DNA of 6,392 nt from Candidatus Blautia intestinipullorum. GTDB lineage: Bacteria; Bacillota; Clostridia; Lachnospirales; Lachnospiraceae. A program made the translations under genes and the position numbers. The stretch is from the NCBI GenBank assembly GCA_019120475.1, contig DWVA01000176.1:1-6392 (forward strand), in the 5' to 3' direction. Under the pieces are notes generated by a model. The model was not told where the DNA came from. It made no database searches and was given only the letters and a program-made list of their open reading frames with translations. This document shows positions 1 through 6,061 of this stretch, piece by piece. How positions within the stretch are numbered: position 1 is the stretch's first letter; every line of letters begins with the position of its first letter.

Positions 1-8
1 TACTTTAT

Positions 9-37
9 AGTATAAATTGCTCAAATTGTTTTGTCAA
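9..37 (-). promoter_or_regulatory. Strong sigma-A-type promoter for a gene beyond the left edge
   Basis: Read on the minus strand there is a perfect -35 hexamer TTGACA (positions 37-32), a 17-bp spacer, and a -10 hexamer TATACT (positions 14-9), one base from consensus. About 35 bases upstream of the -35 (38-72) are almost purely A/T with a single G, as expected for an UP element. Initiation would fall at about position 1-3, so the transcript and its gene lie off the left edge. The promoter sits beyond the rpmF terminator, so the next gene is a separate transcription unit. From known Firmicute gene order plsX or acpP is a plausible target, but nothing in the window shows it. Confidence 0.75.
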
Positions 38-117
38 TATTTATTTTGAATTATATATTTTAAATAATAAAATTGTATTCTCTAAAATTGTTTGTATTTT
101 CTATACAATTTATTGTT
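38..117. other. AT-rich intergenic spacer with short repeats
   Basis: This spacer separates the rpmF terminator from the next promoter and holds no credible coding region. It contains a perfect 9-bp inverted repeat, AAATTGTAT at 70-78 against ATACAATTT at 103-111, with 24 bp between the arms, and a repeated AAAATTG (69-75 and 84-90). The base composition makes chance repeats likely, so regulatory meaning is uncertain. It may simply supply UP-element DNA to the promoter at 9-37. Confidence 0.35.
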
Positions 118-151
118 AAAAAAACAGAACCCTTATGAGGATTCTGTTTTT
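118..151 (-). terminator. Rho-independent terminator of yceD-rpmF
   Basis: In the minus-strand RNA a 12-bp stem (150-139 pairing with 132-121) encloses a 6-nt loop and runs into a tract of seven U (124-118). One pair, positions 130 and 141, is G-U in the minus-strand RNA but would be a C-A mismatch in a plus-strand RNA, so the stem is better formed in the sense of rpmF. It begins about 9 nt after the rpmF stop codon. This is a strong canonical intrinsic terminator. Confidence 0.92.
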
Positions 152-159
152 CGTTCTCA

Positions 160-342
160 TTAATCTTCTACTTTGATAATCTCTTTCTTGTTGTAGCTTC
201 CGCAGGCTTTGCAAACTCTGTGAGGCATCATCAGGGCGCCGCATTTGCTGCATTTTACCAGATTCGGAGCACTCATCTTCCAGTTTGCACGTCTTTTGTC
301 GCGTCTTGCTTTAGATGTTTTGTTCTTTGGACATATGGACAT
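160..342 (-). CDS. rpmF: 50S ribosomal protein L32, zinc-binding (C+) form
   Basis: The product is L32, a small protein of the large ribosomal subunit. The 60-residue protein has the family signature PKNKTSKARRDKRRA near the N terminus (residues 5-19), a conserved Trp at 21, and two paired cysteine knuckles, C31-C34 and C44-C47, which form the zinc ribbon of the C+ type. The N terminus begins MSIC rather than the commoner MAVP, adding a fifth Cys at residue 4 that is not part of the ribbon. The ATG is preceded by AGGAGG (356-351) at 8 nt, which fixes the start. The Shine-Dalgarno lies inside the last codons of yceD and only 3 nt separate the two genes, so translation is probably coupled. Transcription comes from the yceD promoter at 900-928 and stops at the terminator at 118-151. 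The yceD-rpmF pairing is conserved widely in bacteria, which supports both calls. Confidence 0.97.
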   Translation of the reverse strand: MSICPKNKTSKARRDKRRANWKMSAPNLVKCSKCGALMMPHRVCKACGSYNKKEIIKVED

Positions 343-345
343 AGG

Positions 346-873
346 TTACACCTCCTTAAATTTACTAAATATATCACTGATAGCTGCCATGCGGGGATCC
401 TTAGGTTCTTCTGCGCAGCCGCAGGGACCTTCATTCAGATTTTTTCCGCAACGGCTGCAGATTCCTTTGCAGTCTTCTTTACAGAGAATCTTCAAAGGCC
501 AGCCCATCAGTACCTCAAGATAGACCAACCGGTCCACATCCAGGTCCATTCCTGTGAGATAGCTGCTCTCATCCAGTTCATTTATCCTTTCTTCCTCCGT
601 CAGCTTCATATCGAGCTTTTTCTCAATATGATAAGGAATCTCAACAGCAACTTCTTCCAGACAGCGGTCGCAGGGAATTCCCACAGTTACTGTTCCTTCT
701 CCCCGGATCTCCAAAACCTTGTCTCCTGTGTTGGTGACTGTAAGCTCCACCGGGCTTTTCTCCAGAACAGGAAATTCTCCAAGCTGAAAAACAATTCTGT
801 CCATCTCCAGCTTTACAATTTCCTGTATTGTTTTTCCTTCACTGAACGTAATGTCTGATAAATGAATCTGCAT
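346..873 (-). CDS. yceD: YceD/DUF177 family protein, 23S rRNA accumulation-associated
   Basis: This 175-residue protein belongs to the YceD/DUF177 family, which is linked in bacteria and plants to accumulation of 23S rRNA and thus to large-subunit biogenesis; its molecular activity is not settled. The visible layout is an N-terminal beta-rich part (1-65), a CxxC pair at C68-C71 in the segment IPCDRCLE, an acidic middle (about 92-120), and a cysteine-rich C-terminal block at C131, C135, C139, C142, C151 and C153 with the typical CKGICSRCGKNLNEGPCGC pattern. The eight cysteines suggest metal binding, as is usual in Gram-positive members. The ATG at 873 follows AGGAG (884-880) at 6 nt and lies about 27 nt after the -10 box, giving a short leader. 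The immediate downstream neighbour is rpmF, the classic partner, so the two make a ribosome-related operon. Length is normal for the family. Confidence 0.9.
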   Translation of the reverse strand: MQIHLSDITFSEGKTIQEIVKLEMDRIVFQLGEFPVLEKSPVELTVTNTGDKVLEIRGEGTVTVGIPCDRCLEEVAVEIPYHIEKKLDMKLTEEERINELDESSYLTGMDLDVDRLVYLEVLMGWPLKILCKEDCKGICSRCGKNLNEGPCGCAEEPKDPRMAAISDIFSKFKEV

Positions 874-899
874 AGCTTTCTCCTATTCACACTTAAACA

Positions 900-928
900 A
901 TTATACATAGGAGATTCCCATTTGTCAA
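900..928 (-). promoter_or_regulatory. Near-perfect sigma-A-type promoter of yceD-rpmF
   Basis: On the minus strand TTGACA (928-923) and TATAAT (905-900) are both exact consensus hexamers with an optimal 17-bp spacer. The predicted start of transcription, about 6-8 nt past the -10, gives a leader of roughly 20 nt before the yceD ATG at 873, with room for the AGGAG site and little else. This marks yceD-rpmF as an independent, probably strongly and constitutively expressed unit, separate from the transporter operon to its right. Confidence 0.92.
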
Positions 929-970
929 CGAAAATTTACCAATGCAGGTAATTTTCCGGCATCATCCAGC

Positions 971-1017
971 AGAAAGAGAAACGCACCCTGCAGTTTTGTA
1001 TTTTTCTGCAGGGCGCG
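971..1017 (-). terminator. Probable terminator of the ABC transporter operon
   Basis: A 12-bp stem (1017-1006 pairing with 993-982, core CCCTGCAG/CTGCAGGG) encloses a 12-nt A-rich loop in the minus-strand RNA and is followed by a pyrimidine-rich tail, TTTCTCTTTCT. The tail is broken by C residues, so the U-tract is weaker than at the rpmF terminator. One pair (985 with 1014) is a G-U wobble in minus-strand RNA but an A-C mismatch in plus-strand RNA, which again favours the minus sense. It lies about 87 nt after the isomerase stop codon and 42 nt before the yceD -35 box. Confidence 0.75.
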
Positions 1018-1103
1018 CCTCCCTCTATTTCATGCCGCCAAGGGGCACAGCAGCCATTATGACGGTTTCTTATTTACACAGCCGTACATCCTAAAGATAC
1101 TTT
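1018..1103 (-). other. 3' untranslated stretch of the transporter operon, with copy 1 of a short repeat
   Basis: This stretch lies between the isomerase stop codon and the terminator stem. It holds no ORF of useful size and no convincing stable fold. Positions 1076-1096 carry the first copy of a bipartite repeat, made of acacagccgt and cctaaag on the plus strand separated here by acat. The second copy, without the acat, is at 6110-6126 downstream of the substrate-binding protein gene. Confidence 0.5.
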
Positions 1104-1682
1104 TCAGTCAAATATATCCGGCCGGCTCATCAGTTCCAGCGGATAATCTCCCAGATGTTTTACTTTAAATCCATTCGCCTTATATTCCTCATAATTGAAA
1201 GCGTTCAACTCATCACAGGCAAGCTTATGAAATTCATAAAAGTTCGGCCAGTATTCATAACCGTCTCCCAGATTATGAGTAAGATACGCGTCCGCGATAT
1301 CGCATCCCATCTGAGGAGCCACATAAAAAGCTCCCATAGCAAGAACATTTACGCCATTCCCGGTAATTGCCCTGAGAGCTGCCGGAACACTTTCCACTAC
1401 ACCGGAAAATACACCCGGACACTTGCTGGCCGCAATATGGATGCCCATTCCCGTTCCGCAGAAGATCAGAGCACGCTCAAATTCTCCTTCTGAGATCATA
1501 GAGCCTACGCGAAGTCCGATACGGTGGAACATCAGATCCGTGTCATCATCTTCCGGCAAACGAACTCCCACATCTGTCACAGTCCATCCATATTCTTTAA
1601 GATGAGCCACAACCGCTTCTTTCAGTGGAAAACCTGCAAAATCTGCGCCTACGAGTATCTGTTTGTCTTTTATTGTCTTCAT
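1104..1682 (-). CDS. Divergent RpiB/LacA/LacB-family sugar isomerase-like protein
   Basis: The 192-residue protein has the RpiB/LacAB fold signature: an N-terminal ILVGADFAGFPLKE strand-loop (9-22), the catalytic-type CGTGMGIHIAASKCPG loop (75-90) with C75 conserved, and the NVLAMG strand (112-117). RpiB-type enzymes interconvert aldose and ketose phosphates such as ribose 5-phosphate and ribulose 5-phosphate in the cytoplasm. Two features differ from E. coli RpiB. The Asp-His of the first loop is Asp-Phe here (D14-F15), and the His of the RQHN segment, implicated in ring opening, aligns with Gly108. The C terminus is also some 40 residues longer than in typical RpiB of about 150 residues and lacks the clear arginine pair used for phosphate binding. 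A different or unphosphorylated substrate is therefore likely (inference). The ATG follows AGGAGG (1696-1691) at 8 nt. It is the last gene of the transporter operon, 54 nt after the GATase-like gene. Family call is firm; substrate is unknown. Confidence 0.82.
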   Translation of the reverse strand: MKTIKDKQILVGADFAGFPLKEAVVAHLKEYGWTVTDVGVRLPEDDDTDLMFHRIGLRVGSMISEGEFERALIFCGTGMGIHIAASKCPGVFSGVVESVPAALRAITGNGVNVLAMGAFYVAPQMGCDIADAYLTHNLGDGYEYWPNFYEFHKLACDELNAFNYEEYKANGFKVKHLGDYPLELMSRPDIFD

Positions 1683-1736
1683 GCATTTTTCCTCCTTATT
1701 GGTTGGTAAATCACATCTTTTGTTTCTTTATGAATG

Positions 1737-2483
1737 TCAGCCGGTAATATAATCAATAATATTTTTAAAAAGCAGATTGTAGTACTTCCAGCTGCAGAAT
1801 TCCAAAGGCGCCCAGTGCGGGGAACAATCGCTGGAAAATACTGCGGATTTTCCTTTTCCGCACTTCAGAAACGCCAGGAAGGGATCTCCGCATACGGCGG
1901 CGGCAAGATCGGCCTCGGGCTTTAAAATACTTTTATTATATCCCAGCACTCTCGGCCACTCTCCCTCAATTCCCTGGGAAACAGGATGCTCCGGCTTTAC
2001 TATTACCGGACGTACTCCCTCGCAGTGTTCCATCCGGTCATCGTAGGGAAGAAGCTGCACAGGAAGTATATCCTGCACCGGTGTTGCCCACCATTTTCCC
2101 TGTCCTCCAATACCTGTAAAAGTCATATATCCGCCCATCATCAAGAGGGCTCCGCCTTCCATCACATAATCCTTCAAAAGCTGGCAGCGGTTAGGAAACA
2201 TTTTCCCTGACGCAAAAGTCTCTGATGGGATCAGAAGAGTGTCTGCTCCTATATCCGACAGTATTACACAAGCATATTCTTTCAGTTCTTCCATCGTAAA
2301 CGGAAAATGATCATTCGCGTCATGATTTGGCATATATACCAGCTCATAGCCTGCCTGCTCGATCGCCTTGTCTATCCATCCCAGTCCTGTTTCATACTTT
2401 GAGGAGACAAAACTGTTAAACCCTTTTACTTCTGTCAGTGTTGCTGTCCAGGACTCGCCGGCAAACAGTACTTTTTTCCCCAT
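1737..2483 (-). CDS. GATase1-like (PF07090-type) cytoplasmic protein
   Basis: The 248-residue protein resembles the putative glutamine amidotransferase family PF07090 (COG5426-like), whose biochemical role is unknown to me. Supporting features are the N-terminal strand KKVLFAGESW (3-12), the GGALLMMGGYMTFTGIGG segment (110-127), the YDDRMEHCEG segment (147-156) and SSDCSPHWAP (217-226), all characteristic of the family. The fold is predicted to be a flavodoxin-like class I GATase domain, but at the nucleophile elbow, where true amidotransferases carry GxCxG, the sequence reads MMGGYMTF with no Cys, so glutamine hydrolysis is unlikely. No signal peptide or membrane segment is seen. The ATG follows GGAGGA (2495-2490) at 6 nt. 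It sits 19 nt after the second permease and before the isomerase, which points to a part in processing the imported compound, perhaps binding a sugar or acting as a hydrolase; this is inference. Confidence 0.75.
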   Translation of the reverse strand: MGKKVLFAGESWTATLTEVKGFNSFVSSKYETGLGWIDKAIEQAGYELVYMPNHDANDHFPFTMEELKEYACVILSDIGADTLLIPSETFASGKMFPNRCQLLKDYVMEGGALLMMGGYMTFTGIGGQGKWWATPVQDILPVQLLPYDDRMEHCEGVRPVIVKPEHPVSQGIEGEWPRVLGYNKSILKPEADLAAAVCGDPFLAFLKCGKGKSAVFSSDCSPHWAPLEFCSWKYYNLLFKNIIDYITG

Positions 2484-2502
2484 ATCTTATCCTCCGCTTT
2501 TC

Positions 2503-3495
2503 TTATTTTGCGTGTTTCGGTTTTTGGCTCATATAGTCGATCACAAGGGCAAGGATCAGTACAGCGCCCCAGATCAAAGTCACATAATAGGTGGAAACAC
2601 TTCTGAAACGGTTGATTCCGGATTCGATCATCTTCAGCAGGACAATCGCGGTCACTACGCCGGAAAGTTTTCCTTTTCCTCCATTAGGGCTGACGCCGCC
2701 CAACACGATCAGAAGAATGGACTGCATCGTGTAATTCGTGCCGTAATCCGCTCTTGCGGAAGAATATGTAGCCAGCATCATAAGACCGCCCAGAGCCGCA
2801 CAGATGGATGAAGTTATATATGTGCGGAATAAGAGGGCCGACGTATTGATTCCGGAATATTTTGATACACGGGCACTTGTTCCGTAGAGTCTAAGTTTTG
2901 TACCATAAGTGCTTTTCTCAAGAAGCAGCCAGATTACTACCGCAACAATAATAAAAACAATCAGTCTCCTTGGAATGATCCCAAGGAAATTGCCTGAGAA
3001 AAAGTCACAGTACTGCTTCGGGAATGTAGAAACAGCAGAACCGTTTGTAAATACGATACAGAGCCCTGTCAGCAGTTCGTTCACTCCCAAAGTAGCAAGG
3101 ATCGGCGGAACACCCAGCTGTGAAATCAGAAAGGCGTTCAGACCTCCTACTACACATCCCACCAGAATGGCTATAATAAATATCACTACAGAAAAGGCAA
3201 GGGGCATGGTTCCCTCTTCACCAAACAGTCTTATCATTGTGAACACACTGAGAATAGCCGCCATATTGGCCGTACCTACTACAGAAAGATCGATTCCGCC
3301 GGTGATCATACACAGCATGCCTCCCAGCGCCATCAGACCATACTCAGGGAACTGTCCCGCCATAGTAAGAAAATTAACGCCGGTAAAAAATTTTTCAGCC
3401 TGTGTGAACATCATAAAGATCAGCCAGCAGACCATAATGACCAACAGTCTGCTAACTTCCGGATTTCTTTTGAAAATACTTTTCACCTTGTTCAT
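2503..3495 (-). CDS. Sugar ABC transporter permease (RbsC class, BPD_transp_2)
   Basis: This is an integral membrane subunit of a carbohydrate importer, expected to pair with the other permease and the double-domain ATPase. The 330-residue protein is hydrophobic throughout, with about eight to ten membrane segments (for example about 17-31, 53-65, 99-124, 178-192 and 308-320). It carries the family hallmark GGIDLSV (66-72) and the LGGVSPNGGKG loop (265-275). The KYSGINTSALLFRTYITS region (212-229) corresponds to the cytoplasmic coupling loop that contacts the ATPase. Start choice: GTG at 3498 and ATG at 3495 are adjacent codons. The Shine-Dalgarno run (3510-3502) leaves 6 nt to the ATG but only 3 nt to the GTG, so ATG is preferred. 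It then overlaps the stop of the preceding permease by one base (TGATG), the usual arrangement for coupled translation. Substrate cannot be inferred from the permease alone. Confidence 0.93.
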   Translation of the reverse strand: MNKVKSIFKRNPEVSRLLVIMVCWLIFMMFTQAEKFFTGVNFLTMAGQFPEYGLMALGGMLCMITGGIDLSVVGTANMAAILSVFTMIRLFGEEGTMPLAFSVVIFIIAILVGCVVGGLNAFLISQLGVPPILATLGVNELLTGLCIVFTNGSAVSTFPKQYCDFFSGNFLGIIPRRLIVFIIVAVVIWLLLEKSTYGTKLRLYGTSARVSKYSGINTSALLFRTYITSSICAALGGLMMLATYSSARADYGTNYTMQSILLIVLGGVSPNGGKGKLSGVVTAIVLLKMIESGINRFRSVSTYYVTLIWGAVLILALVIDYMSQKPKHAK

Positions 3496-4517
3496 CACGC
3501 GCCCCCCTTTGCTGCAGTTTTCTTGCTTTTAGAGGATCTGGCTGACTGAAGTGCCGTCAGAGATACTCCTATCACAATTACAAGCCCTACAAAAACATCG
3601 CTCCAGGTTGTTGGAATTCCTAAAAGGATCATGGAATTCTGAACGAGAATGATCAAAAAGGTACCCAGCATACATCCTGTAAGCGTACCGGCCCCTCCTG
3701 TCAGAGCAACGCCGCCCAGCACAACGCCTGCAATAATGTTCATCTCCATGCCCAGCATGTTGGTAGGATGACACTGCTGCATCATGCAGACACGGCAGAT
3801 TCCGCTGGCGGAAGCAATCATTCCGATGATAATATAAATCACAAATTTCGTCCTTTTCACATGGAATCCCGCCGTATGCGCACTCTGGGCATTTCCGCCG
3901 ATCGCATAAATACCTCTTCCGAACAGAGTATAGCGAAGGAGGAAATGTACAGCAGCGCATACCACTACCAGGATGATAAAAGTATAGGGAAGGATTGATG
4001 TCAGTCCGTTTACTTTATTTGTTGCGGTAATAAAAGATGCGGTACCAAATGTTTTCATACCGGACGGAATCACAGAAAGCTGATTTGCCCGCAGCGCACC
4101 CTGCATGAACCCCTGAAAAATACTTGCCGAACCAAGAGTGACGATCATAGCATTCAGGTTGAGATAGCCGATAAAAAAGCCGTTAAAAGCGCCCAGCAGG
4201 GCACCGATGGCAACAGCGATCACAAAAGCCAGCAGCACATTTCCCTCATATCCCATATCCAGAAGCATTTTTGTGGTGGCATATGCTGAAAGCGAAGCCA
4301 GCGCCGGAAATGACACATCAATGCCTCCTGAGATCAAAGCAAGAAACTCCGCTATGGCGAACAGTCCCGGAACGATCATAGCGCTCAGAAGGTCTACTAT
4401 ATTGTTGCCTGTAAAGAACTGTCCGGAACGGATCTGTATCACAATGCCCAATGCAATAATAATCAAAAATATGTACGGTTCGTTTGTACGAAACGCTTTT
4501 TTCATTCTTCTGCTCAT
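3495..4517 (-). CDS. Sugar ABC transporter permease (RbsC class, BPD_transp_2)
   Basis: This is the first of two dissimilar permeases, so the importer probably uses a heterodimeric membrane channel instead of the homodimer of E. coli RbsC. The 340-residue protein shows the family signature SGGIDVSFPALAS (63-75), a series of hydrophobic spans (about 14-29, 48-63, 95-120, 179-195, 226-241, 260-272, 284-300 and 308-324), and the GGVALTGGAGTLTG loop (268-281). The segment GGNAQSAHTAGFHVKRTKF (207-225) matches the cytoplasmic coupling loop of this class. The C terminus is a basic Ser/Lys-rich cytoplasmic tail. The ATG follows GGAGG (4529-4525) at 7 nt; this site overlaps the TAG stop of the ATPase gene, and only 11 nt separate the two genes. 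It overlaps the next permease at TGATG. No truncation or frameshift is visible. Confidence 0.94.
   Translation of the reverse strand: MSRRMKKAFRTNEPYIFLIIIALGIVIQIRSGQFFTGNNIVDLLSAMIVPGLFAIAEFLALISGGIDVSFPALASLSAYATTKMLLDMGYEGNVLLAFVIAVAIGALLGAFNGFFIGYLNLNAMIVTLGSASIFQGFMQGALRANQLSVIPSGMKTFGTASFITATNKVNGLTSILPYTFIILVVVCAAVHFLLRYTLFGRGIYAIGGNAQSAHTAGFHVKRTKFVIYIIIGMIASASGICRVCMMQQCHPTNMLGMEMNIIAGVVLGGVALTGGAGTLTGCMLGTFLIILVQNSMILLGIPTTWSDVFVGLVIVIGVSLTALQSARSSKSKKTAAKGGA
3502..3510 (-). promoter_or_regulatory. Shine-Dalgarno site deciding the start of the second permease
   Basis: The minus strand reads AAAGGGGGG just before GCGCGTGATG. A six-G run replaces the usual AGGAGG. Spacing from the run is 3 nt to GTG (3498-3496) and 6 nt to ATG (3495-3493), so the ATG, overlapping the upstream TGA by one base, is the better start. 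It lies inside the last codons of the preceding permease. Confidence 0.65.
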
Positions 4518-4528
4518 CTGATCGCCTC

Positions 4529-6013
4529 CTACATCATATCGTCAATGATCATCTTTTCAGTGACGTTCTGCGTACTGTATTCCGAACGGATTTTTCCGCT
4601 TTTGATCACCAGGACTCTGGAGCAGTTCTGGATAACCTCCGGAAGGTCGTCAGAAATAATAATGATCCCAAGCCCCTGACCGGCCAGATTTTGCAGCACC
4701 TTATGGATATCATGCTTGGAGCCGATATCAACGCCCACCGTAGGACCATTCAGGATCAGCACGTCAAGGTCGCAGGCCAGCCATTTCGCCAGCACGATCC
4801 TCTGCTGATTTCCTCCGGAAAGAGTTGTAGCCGGATTATCAGGATTATCTGTTTTTATTTCCAGTTCCTTTACCCATTTCTCCACTTCTTCATTCCGTCT
4901 TTTACGGTCGAATTGTCCATTTTTCTTTTTTAGCCTGTCTATTTCCGAAATGATAATGTTATCTCCGATAGACTGTGTAAGAAAGAGTCCTTCTGACAGA
5001 CGATCCTCCGGCACATATCCGATTTTGTTGGCAATAGCCTCTCTTGGATTTGTGATTTTTACTGCTTTTCCATCTTTCAGGATCTCTCCGGAATCTGCCG
5101 GTTTCAGGCCGAACATGGCAAGCGCGAGTTCTGTACGGCCGGAATCCAAGAGACCTGTGATCCCGAGAATTTCTCCTCTTTTCAAGGAAAAGCTGATATC
5201 TGAAAATTCTCCCTCTCTGGACAGATTTTTCAGTTCAAGAACAGGCTTTTCTGAAACATTCCTGGCAACAAAGACCTGATCTGAGAATTCACGGCCGGTC
5301 ATATAGTAGGTAAATTTTTTATCGTCCAGATCCTTTGTACTTCCTGTAGCCACCATTTCTCCGTTCCGGAAAATCGTAAACCTGTCAGAGATCTCAAAAA
5401 CCTCATTCAGTTTATGACTGATAAACAGGATCGCAATTCCCTGTTCTTTCAGTTTCAGTATTATTTTAAACAGCGCGCTTACTTCTTTCTTTGTAAGCGC
5501 TGTTGTAGGCTCGTCCATAATGATGAGCTTTGCGTTTGACATCAGTGCGCGGCTGATAGCCACCATTTGTTTTTGAGCAACGCTCAGTTCTTCTACTTTT
5601 TGATCCAGATCTACTTTAAAATTAATTTTCGCGACTGCCTCTTCCGCTATTTTCCTTACATTTTTCCAACTTACTGTTTTTTTTCTGGAGGCAAGCTCTG
5701 TATTCAGCGCAAGATTTTCTGCCACTGTAAGATTCGGGAACAGCGCAAAATCCTGGTAAATCACCTGAATTCCCATATTGATCGCATCTATAGGCGAAAT
5801 CTTATCCAGCTTCTGTCCGTTAAATTCAATTGTTCCTCCATCGCGCTGGTATACACCGGAAATAATCTTGATGATCGTAGATTTTCCGCACCCGTTTTCT
5901 CCTGCAAGACAATGAATTTCTCCGGGAAGTATTTCAAGAGAAACATCTCTTAAAGCATGTACACTTCCAAAGGAGATTTTTACATGCTCCGCTTTCAATA
6001 AACTCTGAGCCAT
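4529..6013 (-). CDS. Sugar ABC transporter ATP-binding protein, double NBD (RbsA/MglA class)
   Basis: The 494-residue cytoplasmic ATPase powers the importer formed with the two permeases downstream. It has two fused nucleotide-binding domains, as usual for carbohydrate uptake transporter-2 ATPases. Domain 1 (about 5-240) has Walker A GENGCGKST (38-46), Q-loop Q87, a relaxed signature LSVAQKQ (143-149), Walker B LIIMDEPT (163-170) and switch His200. Domain 2 (about 257-490) has a degenerate Walker A, GLLDSGRTEL (287-296), with Arg for Lys as in the family and Asp290 in place of the usual Gly; a canonical signature LSGGNQQR (398-405); and a Walker B reading LILNGPTVGVD (419-429), where the usual Asp-Glu is Asn422-Gly423. 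The switch His is replaced in ISDDLPEV (453-460). One competent hydrolysis site, made by the Walker motifs of domain 1 and the signature of domain 2, is therefore expected. The ATG follows a GGAGG (6023-6019) at 5 nt. The gene lies 129 nt after the binding-protein gene, beyond a hairpin. Confidence 0.96.
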   Translation of the reverse strand: MAQSLLKAEHVKISFGSVHALRDVSLEILPGEIHCLAGENGCGKSTIIKIISGVYQRDGGTIEFNGQKLDKISPIDAINMGIQVIYQDFALFPNLTVAENLALNTELASRKKTVSWKNVRKIAEEAVAKINFKVDLDQKVEELSVAQKQMVAISRALMSNAKLIIMDEPTTALTKKEVSALFKIILKLKEQGIAILFISHKLNEVFEISDRFTIFRNGEMVATGSTKDLDDKKFTYYMTGREFSDQVFVARNVSEKPVLELKNLSREGEFSDISFSLKRGEILGITGLLDSGRTELALAMFGLKPADSGEILKDGKAVKITNPREAIANKIGYVPEDRLSEGLFLTQSIGDNIIISEIDRLKKKNGQFDRKRRNEEVEKWVKELEIKTDNPDNPATTLSGGNQQRIVLAKWLACDLDVLILNGPTVGVDIGSKHDIHKVLQNLAGQGLGIIIISDDLPEVIQNCSRVLVIKSGKIRSEYSTQNVTEKMIIDDMM

Positions 6014-6061
6014 AATTTCCTCCTCTCTGCTTACCCCTGGCTGTTTTTACTGATATTTTTG

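Noticed and set aside
31..59. A plus-strand promoter-like pair, TTGTCA and TATATT, spaced by 17 bp
   Set aside because: It falls in extremely AT-rich DNA, shares bases with the much better minus-strand promoter, and would lead only into the antisense of rpmF.
220..858. A 212-codon open frame on the plus strand opposite rpmF and yceD
   Set aside because: It lies wholly antisense to two well-supported genes, has no ribosome binding site or promoter of its own, and its composition (rich in Phe, His, Ser, Cys) is typical of a shadow frame.
1018..1103. A small RNA or small ORF between the isomerase and its terminator
   Set aside because: The longest minus-strand ATG frame is only about ten codons without a ribosome binding site, there is no promoter-like pair, and no strong fold was found apart from the terminator.
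3529..3960. A 143-codon minus-strand frame inside the first permease gene
   Set aside because: It overlaps the permease in another frame, is rich in Arg and Cys as out-of-frame translations often are, and has no start signal. The permease frame is intact through the region.
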